Shown here in pieces: positions 10,441 to 19,803 of a DNA stretch of 64,000 nt (position 1 is the stretch's first letter; the number at the start of each line of letters is the position of its first letter). A program made the position numbers and the translations under genes. The notes beneath the pieces were generated by a model. It was not told where the DNA came from. It did not search any database and saw nothing but the letters and a program-made list of their open reading frames with translations. Origin of the DNA: Leptospira haakeii (GTDB lineage: Bacteria > Spirochaetota > Leptospiria > Leptospirales > Leptospiraceae); NCBI RefSeq assembly GCF_002812045.1, contig NZ_NPEG01000002.1, positions 62,001 through 126,000 on the forward strand, in the 5' to 3' direction.

Positions 10441-11064
10441 TTATTCCTTCTTTTTCCAATTCCCGGAAGAAGTTTCGTAATATTCCCCTATATCCACAGA
10501 ACGAAGCCAAGTGGTTTGTATACTCTCTTTAATAGATATTTTTTCTTTTTCAGTAATAGTGCGGTTCGGATCCGCAAACGTTTTCTTTAATTTTTCCTTA
10601 ATTACAATATCTCTATTTTCATTCGTAAGTTTGATCAGATCATCTATTCGAGACTTTTGTTTTGGATCCTGAGAAATCTTTTCCACCCCTGCTTCTTTGA
10701 TTTTAGGATTCCATCTTACTTTTCCATCCAACCCTTCTGCTAAGACCCCGAGACCTCTGTATTCTCTTAGTTCTCTCGCAAGATAAGCAAGAATACGAAG
10801 CGCCATATAAAATTGGTTATCGCCAGTATTTCCAAATTCTTCTTTGATCAGATCTCTTTCCCAGATCTCGGATCCGGAAGAAGAAGTTTTGATGGATGCG
10901 ATAAGCCATCCGTCTTTCTCCAGATTTCGATCTTCTCCCAACATTTGTTTTTCTGCAGCGGTTTGGGTCTGAGTAAACGTGATCGGAGGGGCCTTGATAG
11001 GGCAATACACGAACAAAGGAAAGATTGCAAAAAGAATAATATAGGATTTTGGAATATTCTTCAT
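10441..11064 (-). CDS. YdbL-like (DUF1318) lipoprotein
   Basis: A 207-residue protein with a lipoprotein signal ending in FVYC. The C-terminal ~75 residues match the YdbL/DUF1318 pattern: a helical stretch RIDDLIKLTNENRD, then a basic helix, then GEYYETSSGNWKKK, comparable to GEYVRGINGQWLRK of E. coli YdbL as I recall it. The segment after the lipidated Cys (APPITFTQTQT) resembles the short YnbE lipoprotein, so this may be a YnbE-YdbL fusion. In E. coli, YdbH, YnbE and YdbL act together in phospholipid transfer to the outer membrane; an AsmA/YdbH-like gene lies 5 bp upstream here, which supports the same role. The family call is sequence-based; the transport role is inference. Confidence 0.8.
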   Translation of the reverse strand: MKNIPKSYIILFAIFPLFVYCPIKAPPITFTQTQTAAEKQMLGEDRNLEKDGWLIASIKTSSSGSEIWERDLIKEEFGNTGDNQFYMALRILAYLARELREYRGLGVLAEGLDGKVRWNPKIKEAGVEKISQDPKQKSRIDDLIKLTNENRDIVIKEKLKKTFADPNRTITEKEKISIKESIQTTWLRSVDIGEYYETSSGNWKKKE

Positions 11065-11069
11065 AAGTT

Positions 11070-14000
11070 TTACTGGTTGAAAGTTTCGATCTCGTTTTGT
11101 GCTCTTTTTAGGAAGTTTGCCAAAGGCATTCTCTGCTGGGACACCTGGTTATTTTCCAACTGGATGATAGTTCCTAAAATGGAACGTTTGAATAGGATAA
11201 CTGCGTATACCAAACCCTTGGATAATTCCAATTCTATCTTATCTACTGCATAACTTCCGTAAATAAAATCAGTAAGTATATTAGAAGGTGCAAAAATATT
11301 GATCGCACTTTTCCCAAAATCGTTCCCGATCTGATAGATACTAAAAAATAAATTTAAATTAGGGACCGGATCTCCCAAATTTCTTCCCCAAAGATTCAGA
11401 TCAGCTTTTACCTTTCCATCATCTATCTTGGCCTGGGTTTTCGCAGGAAGTAATTGTTTTAGATCTATATCCTTGACCCTCAAAGAGACTGAATATTCCA
11501 TTTTTTCAGGATCTCCAGAGCCCACGTTAACGATCATATCCTTACCCCAAATTTCTCCGTCCAGAGTATATACTTTGAGATAATCCATTCGTAAATAATT
11601 TTCCGAGTATTCCATATTAGCGGAAAGTCCGGGAGAATCCGCTTTAGGCCGACTGTATTCGAAAGGGGTTCCCTTTAAAGAAGGATGGTTTCCAATGATC
11701 TGTCGGATTGTAAAATTCGGAGCAGGTGTTCTGCCGTAATTCATCACGAACTTTCTTTTATTCCCTTCTATCAGATTTTTGGTCTCTTTGATCGAAAGAT
11801 CGTGAGCAAATGGAACATCCGCATTCCAACCGTCTATCTTATATAATTTACAATCGTATCCGGGACAGACACCACTCTGTAAAAGTACATTAGAATTTTT
11901 AGATATTAAATTTCCTTGGACAAGACTTCCATACCAATTAAATTTAACTCCGGCTTCTCCCTGAAAAAATAATCCTTTGATAAGTCCAGCCTCTTGGGGA
12001 GATAAAAGTTTTAATTCTCCTTTTAAACTCGGTATAAATTCTCCCAGAGAAGGAGAAGGTCCGACTTTGGATGCCTTAGTTAATTCTCCGCCTAATCCTA
12101 AATATAATTTTTTGGAAAATGCACTTAATTCGAGTTTATCAATCTTGATCTTAGAACTTGAGCTTCCGATCATTTTTAGATCTAAAGAAAGTTTTCCGTC
12201 TCTGAGGTTCATCCCAGGTAGATCTACACCTAAACTTCCTTGGATATTTTGCCCATGATTCCCGAGTGAATAATAAAAGTCTCCGTCTAGTCCTATCTTC
12301 TTACCTACTTGGTTTCTGACTGGAATTATTGTTTCTCGGAGAGATAAAGGAAGAAGAGGGACAAGATGTTCTAAGTCCAGATCCAATCCCGCTTTTTTCA
12401 GATCTAATACGAATGGTTCTCCAAGTCCAATCCTTCCGCCAGTATTCAATTTAGCGGCAGAGTTCCCTTCAGGAGAGAAGGCTTGTAGATTCAAATTAGA
12501 CACTAATATTTCTTCCAGCCCCCAGGCTTTTTTAGGAAAATGGAATATAGCTTTTAGGCCTCCTTCCAGATTTATATTTCCGGAGTTTCCTCTTCCTAAT
12601 GGGAACCTAAAACCTCTGGCTCTTAATTTTAATCCGGCATCCAGTTGTGAAAAATCTTTTCCAAAAGCGGAAAGTTCTGCTGAAAATTTTCCAGAATATC
12701 CTGTTAGATAATCGCCGAGCCCAAAATTATCGACTTTTAGATTTAGGTTTGGTCCTTCTGCCTGGGAATAATTTAGATTTCCCTCTAACAGAATTTCGTT
12801 ATAGATCGCTTTCAAATTTTTGAATGCAAAAGATCTCATCCAAGGAAGAGGAATTTTTGGTCCTGGATCTTTTTCACTCTGGGGATCGATCCGAATATCC
12901 CAATCCAAATTGAATACAGGGATTGAATGCCTCTTCTTCCCTACTCGGAAATCCAATCCATTCCCACGAACTTCTCCGAGAACTCTTAGATTGTCCCAAT
13001 CACCTTCCGCTAAAATAGGGGCAAGGCTTGCTTCTCCACTCATGGAGAAGGAATCAAATCCAAGACTATGCAAAAAATCTGATAAAGGTGCGAGTCTAAT
13101 CCTGGACTTTTGAATGGCGAGATTCACTTTTCCCGAATCCGCCGCGAAGTCCGAAATTTTTCCGCTTCCTTCTAACCAAGTATCCTCTCCTACTTTCCAT
13201 TCTAAATTCCTGAGTAGGAGTTCCTTCTTCTCTGGTGAAATATCTAGATCGTATTTGAGTGAAAAACCAAAGGGAGCACTGACCCTGTTTGCTATTCGTA
13301 TCGGTATTTTTTCGGAGCCAAGATCAAGTCTAGAATGGAATCCTGATTTGGAGCCTTCTACCCTTTCCCAAACCAATGTACACCTAAATGGGTGGTCCAA
13401 TCCTCCGGATGAATCTTGGAATTTAAGTTTTATCTGATTTTCCGGATTCAATTTCACTTGGAACTCGTCTATCAGATCCAAAACTTTCAGATCGAATGGA
13501 ATTCTTGTGAAACGATTCGTATCCAAAAGAAATCCAAGTTCTAATCCTTCCAATCCTGCTGAGTAAGATTTAGAACCGTTTTCCGAATTCACATGGACAT
13601 TGATATCCTTCAAATCCAATTCTAAGAATGCACTGACTGGAATATAGGTACGGATCTCAGTAAGAGGTTCCGTTTTTTCGGGAGCGGCTTCTTCTTTTTT
13701 ACCAGGGGAAAAAGCAGAGGATATATTCCAAAAGTTTCCTCTTTGTTGGAGGTCCAACTCCAATCCATGGATGGAAATTTTGGAAATTTTCAACCGCCCA
13801 AAGATTACGAGAGGAAGATTATAAGAGATCCCCAACTCTTTAGCGGTCATTACAGGCTTTGTGCCCCAGTCGGTTGTGGGATATAATTTTACATCAGTGA
13901 ATTTGATCCCGTAGAATGGAGAAAAACTTCTGACATTCGCCTCGAACTTTCCCGCAAAAACGGAAGAGGCGATTTTATCTACTAAGATCTGTCCTGTGAT

Positions 14001-14096
14001 TGAGTTGAAAAGGAGATGGTAGAAGAGAAAAATCCCCGCAATGATCCCAAGGCGGAGTTTTTTCTTTTTCAAATACTGTAAGAACTCGGAAGCCAA
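11070..14096 (-). CDS. AsmA/YdbH-like inner-membrane-anchored protein
   Basis: A 1008-residue protein with one N-terminal membrane helix (about residues 17-36) after a Lys/Arg-rich stretch, then a long beta-rich periplasmic region. The start of that region (SSVFAGKFEANVRSF, then a KLYP segment, then NLPLVIFGRLKISKISI) is typical of the AsmA-like superfamily, whose members bridge the periplasm and carry phospholipids to the outer membrane (TamB, YhdP, YdbH). Adjacency to a YdbL-like gene favours the YdbH branch, but the last ~150 residues do not obviously match YdbH. The chosen start is TTG at 14096, 14 bp after the STAS stop; no clear Shine-Dalgarno site is visible, and TTG at 14072 is an alternative just before the KKKKLR stretch. 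Repeated short beta motifs give low complexity but no exact repeat. Confidence 0.82.
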   Translation of the reverse strand: MASEFLQYLKKKKLRLGIIAGIFLFYHLLFNSITGQILVDKIASSVFAGKFEANVRSFSPFYGIKFTDVKLYPTTDWGTKPVMTAKELGISYNLPLVIFGRLKISKISIHGLELDLQQRGNFWNISSAFSPGKKEEAAPEKTEPLTEIRTYIPVSAFLELDLKDINVHVNSENGSKSYSAGLEGLELGFLLDTNRFTRIPFDLKVLDLIDEFQVKLNPENQIKLKFQDSSGGLDHPFRCTLVWERVEGSKSGFHSRLDLGSEKIPIRIANRVSAPFGFSLKYDLDISPEKKELLLRNLEWKVGEDTWLEGSGKISDFAADSGKVNLAIQKSRIRLAPLSDFLHSLGFDSFSMSGEASLAPILAEGDWDNLRVLGEVRGNGLDFRVGKKRHSIPVFNLDWDIRIDPQSEKDPGPKIPLPWMRSFAFKNLKAIYNEILLEGNLNYSQAEGPNLNLKVDNFGLGDYLTGYSGKFSAELSAFGKDFSQLDAGLKLRARGFRFPLGRGNSGNINLEGGLKAIFHFPKKAWGLEEILVSNLNLQAFSPEGNSAAKLNTGGRIGLGEPFVLDLKKAGLDLDLEHLVPLLPLSLRETIIPVRNQVGKKIGLDGDFYYSLGNHGQNIQGSLGVDLPGMNLRDGKLSLDLKMIGSSSSKIKIDKLELSAFSKKLYLGLGGELTKASKVGPSPSLGEFIPSLKGELKLLSPQEAGLIKGLFFQGEAGVKFNWYGSLVQGNLISKNSNVLLQSGVCPGYDCKLYKIDGWNADVPFAHDLSIKETKNLIEGNKRKFVMNYGRTPAPNFTIRQIIGNHPSLKGTPFEYSRPKADSPGLSANMEYSENYLRMDYLKVYTLDGEIWGKDMIVNVGSGDPEKMEYSVSLRVKDIDLKQLLPAKTQAKIDDGKVKADLNLWGRNLGDPVPNLNLFFSIYQIGNDFGKSAINIFAPSNILTDFIYGSYAVDKIELELSKGLVYAVILFKRSILGTIIQLENNQVSQQRMPLANFLKRAQNEIETFNQ

Positions 14097-14110
14097 CCGA
14101 AATGTTTAGG

Positions 14111-14492
<382 letters not shown>

Positions 14493-14577
14493 TCCGGCCT
14501 CCTTGTAAAGCCCTTTTTTGCAGAATTGACCAGCAGAATCCCTCGAAAGCTCCCAAAAATCAAAGAGAAACTAGGTT

Positions 14578-14606
14578 TTGACTCTGATAGAAATTACAGG
14601 AAATAT
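14578..14606 (+). promoter_or_regulatory. Putative sigma-70 promoter for the glycosyltransferase operon
   Basis: TTGACT (14578-14583), a 17-bp spacer and AAATAT (14601-14606) lie about 45 bp upstream of the ATG at 14651, in the spacer divergent from the STAS gene. The -35 is good and the -10 is weak. Confidence 0.35.
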
Positions 14607-14650
14607 TGTCGACATTTTGGCCGAATACAAACATCGTACCAAGGTCAGCA

Positions 14651-15628
14651 ATGCCCGCAAAGCCCCCTCTTTTATCCCTAGTCATTCCCGTTTATAACGA
14701 GGAAAAAACCATCCCCGAACTTGTAAAAAGACTTCGGGGTTTACTCACTATCTTAAAAGAAAAACATCACTTCGGAAAAGAAGATACGGAAATTCTTTTT
14801 GTAAATGATGGATCTAGAGATGGAACCTTCGATGTATTAAAAAAATTCTGCGAAAGAGAGCCAGGATTTTTTCTTTTAAATTTATCCAGAAATTACGGAC
14901 ATCAATTAGCAATCACTGCAGGGATCGATACTGCAAGAGGCGAAACAGTTGCTGTCATGGATGGAGATCTCCAAGATCCTCCGGAATTTGTCGCAGACCT
15001 TTACGCAAAAATGTCAGAAGGTTACGATGTTGTCTATGCAAGAAGGAAAAAAAGAGAAGGTGAGTCCTTTTTTAAACTGATCACCGCTCACGTATTTTAT
15101 AGGATCCTAAAAAAGCTAACCAGATTCGAAATCCCAATCGATACAGGAGATTTCAGGATCATGAGCAGAAGGGTGACTAATGTTCTAGTCTCCATGAAAG
15201 AGCAACATCGTTATATCCGAGGATTGATCGCTTGGATCGGTTTCAGACAAACAGGTTTGGAATATGATCGAGACGAACGTTTTGATGGGGAAACCAAGTT
15301 TTCCGTTAGCAAGATGCTCAAGTTCGCTTTGGATGGGATTACTTCTTTCTCCTCTGCCCCACTTAAATTTTCCTCTTATCTAGGATTTACTTCTGCGTTT
15401 TTTGGAGCATTATACACCATCTATATTCTATACTTAAAACTTTTTACTGATAATACGATCCAAGGCTGGACCTCTGTCATGATTGTAGCATTGGTATTAG
15501 GTGGGATCCAACTCATTGCATTAGGTATGATAGGCGAATATCTAAGCAGAGTTCACGATCAATCCAAGAATCGCCCTCTGTATGTGATCGAAAAGATCTA
15601 CTCTGTGAGACCAAAATCTAAAAAATGA
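14651..15628 (+). CDS. Family 2 glycosyltransferase, DPM1/ArnC/GtrB type
   Basis: Transfers a sugar from a nucleotide donor to a polyprenyl-phosphate carrier on the cytoplasmic face, as in the DPM1/GtrB/ArnC group. The N-terminus has LSLVIPVYNEEKTIPELV, the FVNDGSRDGT donor-binding loop, and VMDGDLQDPPE with the DxD metal motif near residue 100. Two transmembrane helices close the protein (about residues 235-300), as in GtrB. The start is ATG 14651 with AAGG 6 bp upstream; the frame is open from a TTG at 14606 but that stretch is not GT-like. The stop overlaps the next gene by ATGA, so the lipid-linked sugar is probably used by the membrane glycosyltransferase encoded there. Sugar identity unknown. 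Confidence 0.92.
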   Translation: MPAKPPLLSLVIPVYNEEKTIPELVKRLRGLLTILKEKHHFGKEDTEILFVNDGSRDGTFDVLKKFCEREPGFFLLNLSRNYGHQLAITAGIDTARGETVAVMDGDLQDPPEFVADLYAKMSEGYDVVYARRKKREGESFFKLITAHVFYRILKKLTRFEIPIDTGDFRIMSRRVTNVLVSMKEQHRYIRGLIAWIGFRQTGLEYDRDERFDGETKFSVSKMLKFALDGITSFSSAPLKFSSYLGFTSAFFGALYTIYILYLKLFTDNTIQGWTSVMIVALVLGGIQLIALGMIGEYLSRVHDQSKNRPLYVIEKIYSVRPKSKK

Positions 15629-17559
15629 ACCGCACTTGGGATAGAGTTTTAGGAATTTTATTCGGCTTACTTGCCTTATTCGCCACTGGAGTTATGATCT
15701 CCAAAAATTGGCAGGCATTCTTAGAGATTTGCCCGATTACGGACCTTCTTACTTGGGACGAGAATATACGCCTAACCGCAGTATACGATCAATACCAAGA
15801 TTATAGGGATGGTAAAATTTGGCGAGCGACACTTCCTTTCTTGGAAGCCGCTACCTGGCCACCTCTTCGTCCAATATTCTCACTTTTACTTTTAGCAAGC
15901 CCTGGAGAATGGCCAATCACTTGGAAGGATTCCTTTCTAGGTTTGGCATTTTATGCTCTTTGTTTTCCTTCTATCATCTATATCGTTTCCAGAATTTCAG
16001 GTTCCTTTCTTTTTGGAAGTTTAGTTTCTATCTTCGTATTGGCGTTAAGCCTTCATACTTCCGAAACTCCTGCTTATAGTCTTTCGTCTATGCTGGAAAC
16101 CCAAGGGATGTTTATTCTTCTTTGGGTGTACTGGGGATTGTATAAACTTTATGATTCCGTAAAGGACTTGAAACCGGGAGAAAGTTTGCCTGCCGGCTCT
16201 AAGGTTGCGGCTTTAGTTTCCGTAGTTTTGATTCTTCTATTTTTTACAAAGTATCCCTATGGGCTTTTGTTATTCATCTCCATCTTTTTATTCGAGTTGA
16301 TTTCCAGGTTCCCGGAATGGATCGGATTTATTAGATTCTCTGTAAAGGTCCATTATAAAGGGATCAGACTTTTATTCCTGGTTGTCGTAGTCTTGCTCGT
16401 TCTTTCATTACCTGTATTGAGAGTAGTGACAGATTGGAATCTGGATCAAAGATCGTTTAAAAAAGTATTATATTTCCTTACAGTTCTTCTTTTCTTGGAC
16501 TTCAATTATTTCTTATATAAGAATAGAAAAGGTTTAGCAGAAATTTCTCCTCCTTCTATCAAAATTCTTTATCTGTATGCGATCCTTCCTTGTTTTATCT
16601 GGTTATTCACGAACTTGGATAGGGTGATGAGTTTAGTAAACGCTCAGATGATCGTGAACAAATTTGTCCGCAGTTTTATCTTAAGTTTATTCGAATCTCC
16701 AGCAGACAAATTTCCTGCGAGTCATGTATTCAGTGAGCCTTGGATTTTTAGGACCTTCTTCTTATTTTCTTTGAGCGCAATCGGATATTGGGTCTATCTA
16801 AATAGAAAAGAAAAGATTTCTTCTCCGGGAACAAAAGGAGAAGGAAGGATAGATTCTCTACTTGCGAAGTTACAGAATATTAGTTGGCCTAAATTTTTAA
16901 AAGATCCGTTATTCGCGATCACTGTTATCGTATTCTTACAATATATCGTTATCGATGCGAGCACAGGGAACAAACAACTTAGGCATGTTTTCTATCCGTT
17001 ACCTGCTTTGCTTACGATCCTAAGCTTATGGTCTTTCAGATTAATCCAAATTTCCGAAAAAAGTAGAAGGTTCATATTCTCTGGAGTGTTCTTATTCTTT
17101 TTAGTTTGGGCCTCGAGTTTATTCGTGAGAGAAGCTGGACTATTTAGCCAAACCTATCTTTCCAAAAACCAATTCTGCTTAAAAGGATTCGACAATGCTA
17201 CATTCGAACCTGCAAGAGAGTTCGCAAAAGAGATAGATCCGCAAGGGAAATACGTCGCATTTAACGTTTTTCATGATGAGGAAAATTTCCAGATCCCAGG
17301 AAGAATTCTCGCTTCCGAATTCGATCTTCTATTCAGGCAAAAAACGGTCGAAAAGGGAAAATATCGCAATGATAGCAAATACAAATGGAAATCCTGGGAC
17401 GAGTTTGACAAAGCCGTGTATGTAGGACCTTCTTGTAATTTGCCTCCTAAGATTCTTTCCCGGGCAGAAAGTTTAGGAATTACCCTGGAACAGATTAAAG
17501 AAATTAAACACCCGACTGGAGATTATTGTTTCAAAGAATTTCGTCTTATTAGAAAATAA
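15625..17559 (+). CDS. Multi-pass membrane protein, probable GT-C (GT39/ArnT-like) glycosyltransferase
   Basis: A 644-residue protein with about 10-12 predicted membrane helices. An acidic loop after helix 1 contains LLTWDENIRL, the position where GT-C enzymes hold a catalytic Asp/Glu, and NKQLRHVFYPLPALLT near residue 450 is like the conserved Arg-His-Pro loop of the ArnT/PMT group. GT-C enzymes take sugars from polyprenyl-phosphate carriers, which fits translation coupling (ATGA overlap) to the DPM1-like gene upstream. A C-terminal soluble tail (~residues 515-644) is probably periplasmic. Acceptor unknown; lipid A, O-antigen or a glycoprotein are all possible. The family call rests on topology and motifs rather than clear identity. 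Confidence 0.72.
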   Translation: MNRTWDRVLGILFGLLALFATGVMISKNWQAFLEICPITDLLTWDENIRLTAVYDQYQDYRDGKIWRATLPFLEAATWPPLRPIFSLLLLASPGEWPITWKDSFLGLAFYALCFPSIIYIVSRISGSFLFGSLVSIFVLALSLHTSETPAYSLSSMLETQGMFILLWVYWGLYKLYDSVKDLKPGESLPAGSKVAALVSVVLILLFFTKYPYGLLLFISIFLFELISRFPEWIGFIRFSVKVHYKGIRLLFLVVVVLLVLSLPVLRVVTDWNLDQRSFKKVLYFLTVLLFLDFNYFLYKNRKGLAEISPPSIKILYLYAILPCFIWLFTNLDRVMSLVNAQMIVNKFVRSFILSLFESPADKFPASHVFSEPWIFRTFFLFSLSAIGYWVYLNRKEKISSPGTKGEGRIDSLLAKLQNISWPKFLKDPLFAITVIVFLQYIVIDASTGNKQLRHVFYPLPALLTILSLWSFRLIQISEKSRRFIFSGVFLFFLVWASSLFVREAGLFSQTYLSKNQFCLKGFDNATFEPAREFAKEIDPQGKYVAFNVFHDEENFQIPGRILASEFDLLFRQKTVEKGKYRNDSKYKWKSWDEFDKAVYVGPSCNLPPKILSRAESLGITLEQIKEIKHPTGDYCFKEFRLIRK

Positions 17560-17604
17560 TCGGACTTAACCGAAATCAGTTTTCGGTAAACGGTTGAAGG
17601 CATC

Positions 17605-19620
17605 GTGACTCATCCTTGGTTATTACCCACCATTATCGCGGCTACGCCTTCCGCCTTTTTTCTAATTTTCATTTATCTATATTTATATAAGAAAGAAGGA
17701 CAAAAGGCCCTGCTCGCCTGGTCCATCTGCTGGATATTCCATCTTTTAGGTTATTTAGGAAATATTATGAATGTAGGAGGAGCAGACTCCTACAAATATT
17801 TTCCGGCCTTCTCCATTGATTTCCTAAGAGCACTTTTCCAATTCTTAGGATGTTTATACTTCTTAAATAAATCGTTCTCCAGACCTTTTCAGATCCTGTT
17901 TTCATTAGCAGGGCTTTGGGCATTATTTCTTGATATCGAGAAGATCCGAGACGCCTATATGATCTGGCCAATCTATATACTGATAGGCGGATCACAAATT
18001 TATACTGGGATCATTTTTCTTAGAACCAATAATCTGATTCCCAGCCTGGGCAAGATCATCGCCGGTTGGATCTTCATTCTTTGGGGGCTCCATGTACTCA
18101 ATTATCCTTTCTTACGATTCCATCCTGAATTCGGATTTATAGGTTATTTCATTGCAGGCCTTTTTAGATTTGCCTCCGCAATCGTGATACTACTGGTTTT
18201 CTTTGAAGAGACAAAGGCAGAACTTTCTAAAACTGAGGGAAATTATAAGAAGATAGTAGATACCACGTTAGAAGGGATCTGGCTAATCAATAAGGAAAAT
18301 GAGACCACATTCGTGAATTCTAAAATGGCAGAATTTTTAGGAATGAGTGAGAAAGAACTTATAGGTAAAAATCTTTACGATTTTGTAACTCCCGATGCAA
18401 CGGATACTGTAAACAAAAGAATAGAAGAAAGAAAACAAGGAAAAGCAGAAGTCCATGATTTTTATTTCAGACGTCCTGATGGAGAATCTGTTTGGCTTTT
18501 GATGTCTGCAAATCCAATCTTCGATTCCCAAGGCAATTACGAAGGTGCACTCGCCATGTGTACCGATATTACTTATTATAAAAAAACGGAAAATGCATTA
18601 AAAGAGAGTGAAAGGCAACTTTCTACTTTGATCCGAAATCTTCCGGGCATCGCGTATCGTTGTGCATACGATCAAGATTGGACCATGGAGTTTATTAGCG
18701 AGGGTTGTTTCGAACTTACCGGTTATTCTCCTTCAGACTTTGTTTCCAATCGTACAATCACTTACGCGGAGATCATGCATCCGGAAGACACTGAAAGAGT
18801 ATTCCAAGAAGTGACGGAAGCCATCGGAAAGAACCTTCCCTATCAGCTTCTTTACCGGATCTACAAAAGAAGCGGTGAGATGCGTTGGGCATTCGAGCAA
18901 GGTTCCGCTGTTAAAGGTGAGAATGGAGAATTGATCGCGTTAGAAGGTTTTATTGCCGATTTTACCCAAGTAAAACTTGCGGAAGAAATTATGGCGAATT
19001 CTCTCCATGAAAAAGATATCCTTCTTAAAGAAGTTCATCATAGGGTTAAAAACTATCTGCAAGTTTTGTCCAGTTTGCTTTCCATCCAATTAGAACAGGT
19101 AGAAGCGAGTAATCCGACTCAGGTTTTGACGGAATCCCAAAATAGGATCTTGTCTATGGCGTACGTTCATGAGTCTTTATATGGAAAACATAGGATCAGT
19201 GACGAATTTTTTCCCGAGTTCGTAAGCAGACTTGTGGATAGTCTTCTCAAATCTTTCGGTCATAGAAAAGAAGAGATCCAAATTTTTCTAAATTGTGAAT
19301 CTCTTCCAATTAAACAAAATTCGGCGATCCCTATCGGTTTGATCCTAAATGAATTAGTAACTAACGTTCTAAAACATGCGTTTTCTTTTAAAAAACATTC
19401 AGAAGAAAAGATTCTCAAGATCTCTTTTTACAAGGATGGAAATTGGATCCATTTGGATGTTACGGATAATGGAAAAGGTAAATCCCCGAATCCTAAATCT
19501 GAAGACTCCATGGGTCTCGAACTTGTGGATCTTTTAACTAAGCAGTTAAAAGGTTCCGTCATGGATCTTTCCTCTGAGCAAGGAACCGTTACTAGAATAC
19601 GATTCCCAGCTTCTTATTAG
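17605..19620 (+). CDS. Membrane histidine kinase with two PAS domains (HisKA_2/HWE-like)
   Basis: A 671-residue sensor kinase starting at GTG 17605 with GAAGG just upstream. Residues 1-200 form about seven membrane helices. PAS 1 (~210-325) and PAS 2 plus PAC (~340-465) follow. The dimerisation helix has LLKEVHHRVKNYLQVLSSLL, with the phosphoacceptor His of the HisKA_2 type (HRVKN). The ATPase domain shows an N box (NELVTNVLKHAF), the G1 box VTDNGKG and a G2-like MGLELVDLL. No receiver domain is fused and no response regulator is adjacent, so it is an orphan kinase. It lies 45 bp after the glycosyltransferase pair on the same strand and could be cotranscribed; a short hairpin (17569-17587) separates them. 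Ligand unknown. Confidence 0.9.
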   Translation: MTHPWLLPTIIAATPSAFFLIFIYLYLYKKEGQKALLAWSICWIFHLLGYLGNIMNVGGADSYKYFPAFSIDFLRALFQFLGCLYFLNKSFSRPFQILFSLAGLWALFLDIEKIRDAYMIWPIYILIGGSQIYTGIIFLRTNNLIPSLGKIIAGWIFILWGLHVLNYPFLRFHPEFGFIGYFIAGLFRFASAIVILLVFFEETKAELSKTEGNYKKIVDTTLEGIWLINKENETTFVNSKMAEFLGMSEKELIGKNLYDFVTPDATDTVNKRIEERKQGKAEVHDFYFRRPDGESVWLLMSANPIFDSQGNYEGALAMCTDITYYKKTENALKESERQLSTLIRNLPGIAYRCAYDQDWTMEFISEGCFELTGYSPSDFVSNRTITYAEIMHPEDTERVFQEVTEAIGKNLPYQLLYRIYKRSGEMRWAFEQGSAVKGENGELIALEGFIADFTQVKLAEEIMANSLHEKDILLKEVHHRVKNYLQVLSSLLSIQLEQVEASNPTQVLTESQNRILSMAYVHESLYGKHRISDEFFPEFVSRLVDSLLKSFGHRKEEIQIFLNCESLPIKQNSAIPIGLILNELVTNVLKHAFSFKKHSEEKILKISFYKDGNWIHLDVTDNGKGKSPNPKSEDSMGLELVDLLTKQLKGSVMDLSSEQGTVTRIRFPASY

Positions 19621-19643
19621 GGGATTGTGCTGAGAGATTTTTT

Positions 19644-19659
19644 TGTAGGAGTTCCTACA
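19644..19659. repeat. 16-bp palindrome, copy 1 (TGTAGGAGTTCCTACA)
   Basis: Near-perfect inverted repeat in the spacer between two convergent genes. It shares the pattern TGTNGGANTTCCNACA with a second copy 118 bp away at 19777-19792. Such a dyad could be a protein-binding site or the end of a small repeat element. Confidence 0.6.
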
Positions 19660-19673
19660 TGCGTTCAAGGGCG

Positions 19674-19699
19674 CCCCCACCCTTAGCTTTGGGTGGGGG
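19674..19699. repeat. G/C-rich hairpin
   Basis: A perfect 9-bp stem (CCCCCACCC with GGGTGGGGG) around an 8-nt loop, lying between the two 16-bp palindromes. No T-run follows on either strand, so it is not a typical intrinsic terminator even though it sits between convergent genes. Confidence 0.6.
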
Positions 19700-19776
19700 G
19701 AGTGGCTCGTGGGAGAACCCTTTCGCACATATCACAAAATTCGGATCTTAGCAATCAAATTTTGCAGCTCTAATCT

Positions 19777-19792
19777 TGTTGGAATTCCAACA
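19777..19792. repeat. 16-bp palindrome, copy 2 (TGTTGGAATTCCAACA)
   Basis: A perfect 16-bp palindrome 12 bp beyond the stop of the sterol-desaturase-like gene. It matches copy 1 at all positions except the variable ones of TGTNGGANTTCCNACA. The two copies bound a 149-bp segment containing the G/C-rich hairpin. Confidence 0.65.
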
Positions 19793-19803
19793 TAGCTTAA
19801 AGT

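Noticed and set aside
10813..11253. Plus-strand open frame of 146 codons across the YdbL-like and AsmA-like genes
   Set aside because: It is antisense to two well-supported genes, has no ribosome site and reads as unordered Phe/Ser-rich sequence.
17569..17587. ACCGAAA/TTTCGGT hairpin between the glycosyltransferase and kinase genes as a terminator
   Set aside because: Only 7 bp, with no T-run.
19674..19699. G/C-rich hairpin between convergent genes as a bidirectional terminator
   Set aside because: Neither side has a T-run; it fits better as part of the palindrome-bounded segment.
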